Shown here piece by piece: positions 60,930 through 64,000 of a stretch of DNA of 64,000 bases. Position numbers and translations under genes: made by a program. Origin of the DNA: Bacteroidota bacterium (GTDB lineage: Bacteria; Bacteroidota; Bacteroidia; Flavobacteriales; Weeksellaceae); the NCBI GenBank assembly GCA_018266955.1, contig JAFDZI010000007.1:1-64000 (forward strand), written 5' to 3'. The notes under the pieces are model-generated. The model was given only the letters and a program-made list of their open reading frames with translations. It ran no database searches and was not told the origin of the DNA. The stretch's first letter is position 1; the number at the start of each line of letters is the position of its first letter.

Positions 60930-61319
60930 ATGTTACAAAGAATTCAAACCATCTGGATGTTGCTTGCCGTACTTTGTGCTGTCGCACTTTTTATCACCTC
61001 AGATGATGTGGTAATCACCGAAGGTTTCCCAATGGTCAAAAGCCTTGCTATTGTACTTATCCTGTTGGGTTCTTTTAGTATTTTTAATTATAAAACTCGT
61101 AAAAGACAAGTATTACTGAACACTTTCAGTATCGCTATAAACGCTTTGTTGATAGGACTATTGTCGTATTGGATGCTCAATTTATCCGGAGGAATTTCTT
61201 TTCCTGAGAAGGGTATTGAGCTTGTTTTCCCCATCTTGGCAATCTTGGGATTGTTTATTGCGAATTTTTATATTCGTAGGGACGAGAAGCTCGTAAAATC
61301 TGTGGACAGACTACGATAG
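60930..61319 (+). CDS. DUF4293 family membrane protein
   Basis: A 129-residue protein with four membrane helices starting MLQRIQTIWMLLAVLCAVALF, the classic opening of DUF4293 in Bacteroidota. The function is unknown; the gene commonly lies next to rho in this phylum, as here (divergent). I use the ATG at 60930; an upstream ATG at 60882 would add 16 residues and lies before the TATTTTTG-like sequence. Confidence 0.82.
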   Translation: MLQRIQTIWMLLAVLCAVALFITSDDVVITEGFPMVKSLAIVLILLGSFSIFNYKTRKRQVLLNTFSIAINALLIGLLSYWMLNLSGGISFPEKGIELVFPILAILGLFIANFYIRRDEKLVKSVDRLR

Positions 61320-61346
61320 ACCAACAACGATTTTTTTTTTGAGTGT

Positions 61347-61377
61347 AAGCAGTTTTTCTTTTGAGAAACTGCTTTTT
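61347..61377 (+). terminator. Terminator after DUF4293
   Basis: AAGCAGTTTTTC / GAGAAACTGCTT stem followed by T, about 27 bp after the stop codon. Confidence 0.85.
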
Positions 61378-61432
61378 ACATTTAATTTAGTCCGATTCAT
61401 CTTCAAAAACGAAATACTACAAGAAAAAACTT

Positions 61433-61440
61433 TATTTTTG
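61433..61440 (+). promoter_or_regulatory. -7 element of the ABC exporter gene
   Basis: TATTTTTG, 17 nt before the ATG at 61458. Confidence 0.55.
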
Positions 61441-61457
61441 TCCATTAATAAAAATCC

Positions 61458-63296
61458 ATGAAGCCCACGCAACGAATCTTATATTTTGCTAAACCCCATC
61501 AAAAATTCCTTTGGAGTAGCATGTTTTTCAATTTGCTTTATTCCTTACTTAATATCTTCTCTGTAGGAACAATGCTCCCAATTTTAGGATTGATGTTCGG
61601 AACGGTTGAAAAAATTGACACTTCCATAACCCCAGAATGGAACGGAAAATGGGGCGATTATTTCCACTACATCAAGGATTTAGGATATTATAAAATTCAA
61701 ATCAATATAGAACAATATGGTGCCGTAAGTGTCCTTGCTGTATTATGTACAGTAACTGCGGTTGCTTTTTTACTTCGAAATATTTTCAGATACCTTGGTG
61801 CTTATCTTTTGGTGAATTATAGAGTGGGAATTACCAAAGATTTAAGAACGGCGATGTACGATAAGTTTCTAAAACTACCGGTTTCCTTTTTTACAGAACA
61901 AAGAAAAGGCGATATGATGTCCAGAATTTCCAATGACATTGGCGCTGTAGAAGCAGGAATTATGGGTAGCTTGGTGGACATCATCAATGCGCCATTTATG
62001 ATTATTACTTCCCTAGTTGCATTGTTTTTACTCTCTCCCAATCTTACTCTTTTCTCGTTATTGGTTTTTCCTGTCATGGGCGTTATCATTTCCTGGGTGG
62101 GCAAATCTTTGAAAAAGCAAGCTCATTACGCTCAAGCAGAATTAAGTAATTTATTTTCATTGGTGGACGAAACGCTAAAATCGTCTAAAGTGATCAAGAT
62201 TTTTTCTGCTGATAAAATTCTGAAAAACCGCTTCAATACAACGACAGACAATTGGCAAGAATTTGCCATTGGCATGAGCCGTAGAAGAGAATTGGCATCA
62301 CCTTCCAGCGAATTTTTGGGTTCTGTTACCATTTTGATGATTACTTGGTTTGCAGGAAAACAAATCTTACAAGAACACACGATGGAACCCGAAACCTTCT
62401 TAGTATTTATCGGTATGTTTTTCCAAATTTTGGATCCTGCTAAAAAATTATCTTCCGCCGTATCCGCCATACAAGGAGGAATGGCAAGTTTGGAAAGGGT
62501 TTCCGAAGTTTTGGACTACGATCTAAAAGTGGAAGAAATTGAAAATCCGGTGGCAATTTCTACTTTAAATCATCAAATTGAATTTAAAAATATCGGTTTT
62601 TATTACGATAGAGACAATGTTATTCTCAAGAATTTTTCACTGACCATTCCTAAAGGGAAAACTGTTGCCTTGGTCGGACAATCCGGCTCCGGAAAAACAA
62701 CCATTGCCAATCTAATGGCTCGATTTTACGATGTCTCCGAGGGCGAAATATTCATTGATGGTATGAACATCAAAAATTTAAAACTCAAAGACTATCATCA
62801 CCTTTTAGGAATGGTAACCCAAGAATCTGTATTATTTAACGACACCGTTTTTCATAATATATTAATGGGCAAGCCAGAAGCTTCTTTGGAAGAAGTGCAA
62901 GAAGCCGCAAAAATTGCCAATGCCGATCAATTCATCACCCAACTACCACAAGGCTACCAAACCAATATTGGCGATGATGGTGGTAAACTTTCTGGTGGAC
63001 AAAAACAGAGAGTTTCCATCGCTAGGGCTGTTTTAAAAAACCCACCAATCATGATATTGGATGAAGCAACCTCTGCCCTAGATACCGAAAGTGAAAGAGC
63101 CGTTCAGGAAGCTTTAGAAAAAATGATGGAAAACAGAACCTCATTGGTTATAGCACACCGTCTTTCCACCATACAAAAAGCAGATTTAATTGTCGTTATG
63201 GAAAGAGGACAAATTGTAGAACAAGGCACCCACAACGAACTTATGGAACACAGTGGCGTGTACAGAAAATTAGTAGAACTCCAAAATTTTGATTAA
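61458..63296 (+). CDS. ABC exporter, MsbA-like (fused membrane and ATPase domains)
   Basis: A 612-residue half-transporter working as a homodimer. Residues 1-330 hold six membrane helices; the ATPase has Walker A GQSGSGKTT (about 407-415), signature LSGGQKQRVSIARA and Walker B IMILDEATSALD followed by the H-loop IAHRLST. MsbA-like relatives flip lipid A across the inner membrane in Gram-negatives, and that is the likeliest role, but multidrug export cannot be excluded. It has its own promoter and terminator. Confidence 0.88.
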   Translation: MKPTQRILYFAKPHQKFLWSSMFFNLLYSLLNIFSVGTMLPILGLMFGTVEKIDTSITPEWNGKWGDYFHYIKDLGYYKIQINIEQYGAVSVLAVLCTVTAVAFLLRNIFRYLGAYLLVNYRVGITKDLRTAMYDKFLKLPVSFFTEQRKGDMMSRISNDIGAVEAGIMGSLVDIINAPFMIITSLVALFLLSPNLTLFSLLVFPVMGVIISWVGKSLKKQAHYAQAELSNLFSLVDETLKSSKVIKIFSADKILKNRFNTTTDNWQEFAIGMSRRRELASPSSEFLGSVTILMITWFAGKQILQEHTMEPETFLVFIGMFFQILDPAKKLSSAVSAIQGGMASLERVSEVLDYDLKVEEIENPVAISTLNHQIEFKNIGFYYDRDNVILKNFSLTIPKGKTVALVGQSGSGKTTIANLMARFYDVSEGEIFIDGMNIKNLKLKDYHHLLGMVTQESVLFNDTVFHNILMGKPEASLEEVQEAAKIANADQFITQLPQGYQTNIGDDGGKLSGGQKQRVSIARAVLKNPPIMILDEATSALDTESERAVQEALEKMMENRTSLVIAHRLSTIQKADLIVVMERGQIVEQGTHNELMEHSGVYRKLVELQNFD

Positions 63297-63304
63297 TAAA
63301 TTCT

Positions 63305-63336
63305 AAAAACAACATTCTATAGATGTTGTTTTTTTA
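63305..63336 (+). terminator. Terminator after the ABC exporter
   Basis: AAAAACAACAT / ATGTTGTTTTT, 11-bp arms, loop TCTATAG, then T tract. Confidence 0.9.
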
Positions 63337-63367
63337 ATATATTTGAATTGATTCTTAAACCTAAATT

Positions 63368-64000
63368 ATGCCCAACACACAAGATTTTATTAAAGGAACA
63401 GTGATTAAACAAATATTTTTATTGGCTGTAATTCTGTTTTTATCCATACTCATCCTTTGGCATTTAGCCTTGTTTTTACCATCTCTTTTGGGCGCACTTA
63501 CCCTGTACATTCTTTGTAGAAAGCTCAACTTTTATCTTATAGAAAATAGGAAATGGAAAAGCTGGCTGGCTGCATCGTTTATATTTCTAGTTTCAGGAAT
63601 CATACTCATTTTACCCGCCTACTTCCTTATTGAAACGATAATAGATAAAGTAGAAAATGTTCAACTCTACATTGATAATTTCACCATTTTTTTAGAAAAA
63701 ATTCAAGAATATTTACTTAAAGAATTTAACATCGATTTACTCAACAAAGATACCATGTCCCAACTTCAAAGTTGGATTACCAAGCAGTCCACTTCCTTGG
63801 TAAGTGGCACACTCAACACCCTTACAGTGGTCTTTTCCATGTATTTCATCTTGTACTTTATGCTCACCAACGCTAGGAAGTTCGAAAGTACTTTAATTTT
63901 AATAGCTCCGCTAAAAAAAACCAATGTAAAGTTAATTGGAAACAAAATCAACAGTATGGTTACCGCCAATGCGGTTGGGATCCCCGTAGTTGCGTTGGGG
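63368..64000 (+). CDS. AI-2E family transporter, 3' end outside window
   Basis: Partial: 211 codons are visible with no stop before the window edge. The N-terminus (MPNTQDFIKGTVIKQIFLLA) and the paired membrane segments fit the AI-2E transporter/PerM family: LFLPSLLGALTLYILCRKL, SGIILILPAYFLIETII and VVFSMYFILYFMLTNARKFE. Family members export or permeate small molecules, with quorum signal AI-2 only in some cases. The visible part ends at AVGIPVVALG; a full copy would need about 150 more residues. Confidence 0.8.
   Translation, partial: MPNTQDFIKGTVIKQIFLLAVILFLSILILWHLALFLPSLLGALTLYILCRKLNFYLIENRKWKSWLAASFIFLVSGIILILPAYFLIETIIDKVENVQLYIDNFTIFLEKIQEYLLKEFNIDLLNKDTMSQLQSWITKQSTSLVSGTLNTLTVVFSMYFILYFMLTNARKFESTLILIAPLKKTNVKLIGNKINSMVTANAVGIPVVALG

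Noticed and set aside
1-64000. tRNA, rRNA, tmRNA, insertion sequences, prophage, attachment sites
   Set aside because: I looked through the intergenic stretches and saw none; dedicated tools were not available to confirm.

Overview
The window is a low-GC chromosomal segment from a member of the Bacteroidota, almost certainly Flavobacteriales and probably close to Weeksellaceae (Chryseobacterium/Elizabethkingia/Weeksella-like). The support is the gene content: type III glutamine synthetase, exosortase F (XrtF) with its partner, GLPGLI, DUF3078, HU-CCDC81 and DUF4293 families, type III pantothenate kinase, and a Rho factor with a long disordered insertion. Most starts lack a clear Shine-Dalgarno sequence, and many genes are preceded by the Bacteroidota promoter element TAnnTTTG. 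I see no rRNA, tRNA, CRISPR array, prophage or insertion sequence. Apart from a repeat-rich stretch at 1-850 and a repeat element near 3.6 kb, it is ordinary, densely packed core genome.

Layout. 1-850 is gene-free: arrays of 7-, 8- and 16-bp tandem repeats, partly in inverted arrangement, plus one copy of a hairpin-forming interspersed element. 0.85-5.5 kb (minus): coaX and an M1 metallopeptidase, a second interspersed element, then a conserved protein with a nucleoside-phosphorylase-like tail. 5.7-8.6 kb: glutamine synthetase III and a small outer-membrane barrel. 8.7-10.3 kb (minus): SufT-like factor, PolB-like exonuclease, HEMVH protein. 10.4-14 kb (plus): yifB/comM, hflX, alkD-like. 14-21.9 kb (minus): Cu/Zn SOD lipoprotein, polA, a GT9 gene behind sufE, GT4, DUF885 lipoprotein. 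22-25.9 kb: group III truncated haemoglobin, gdhA, dprA, rhomboid protease. 26-29.6 kb (plus): tandem DUF3078 genes and mnmA. 29.6-34.3 kb (minus): 2-hydroxyacid dehydrogenase, acyl-CoA thioesterase, HU-CCDC81 membrane protein, and a TonB-dependent receptor behind a TPP riboswitch. 34.3-40.4 kb (minus): mreB-mreC-mreD-mrdA-rodA plus an NTF2-like gene. 40.6-45.8 kb: hemA, the XrtF pair, an amgK-rapZ(C-domain)-murU-like cassette and a LOG-family gene. 46.4-50.4 kb (minus): iscA-like, sufB, sufC, sufD. 50.6-53.4 kb: GLPGLI, ElaA-like acetyltransferase, engB, alpha/beta hydrolase. 53.7-58.9 kb (plus): a nitrosative-stress/Fe-S-repair-like locus. 59-64 kb: rho (minus), DUF4293, an MsbA-like ABC exporter and an AI-2E-family gene cut by the window end.

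Most interesting region. 53.7-58.2 kb encodes a RIC/ScdA di-iron repair protein carrying three tandem DUF2249 domains, then a tight run: a DUF1858-DUF2249-DUF2249 protein, a multi-pass membrane protein with haem-copper-oxidase-like histidine motifs in two internal copies, a MIP18/SufT-like Fe-S assembly factor and an Rrf2 regulator with three candidate cluster-binding cysteines. Five DUF2249 copies beside a RIC and an NsrR/IscR-type regulator suggest an under-described system for sensing and repairing nitric-oxide or oxidative damage to Fe-S clusters. A 20-bp inverted repeat overlaps the ric promoter. The iscA-sufBCD operon 4 kb away, sufE, a second SufT-like gene and the truncated haemoglobin make the window rich in Fe-S and NO functions, although sufS is not here.

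Other links. A 17-bp Fur/PerR-like palindrome lies in the mreB promoter and recurs (15 of 17 positions) at the iscA-suf promoter. The TonB receptor has a full minus-strand leader (promoter, TPP aptamer, hairpin), so its substrate is probably thiamine or a relative. The AmgK/MurU-like pair with a solitary RapZ C-domain suggests amino-sugar recycling close to the cell-elongation genes.
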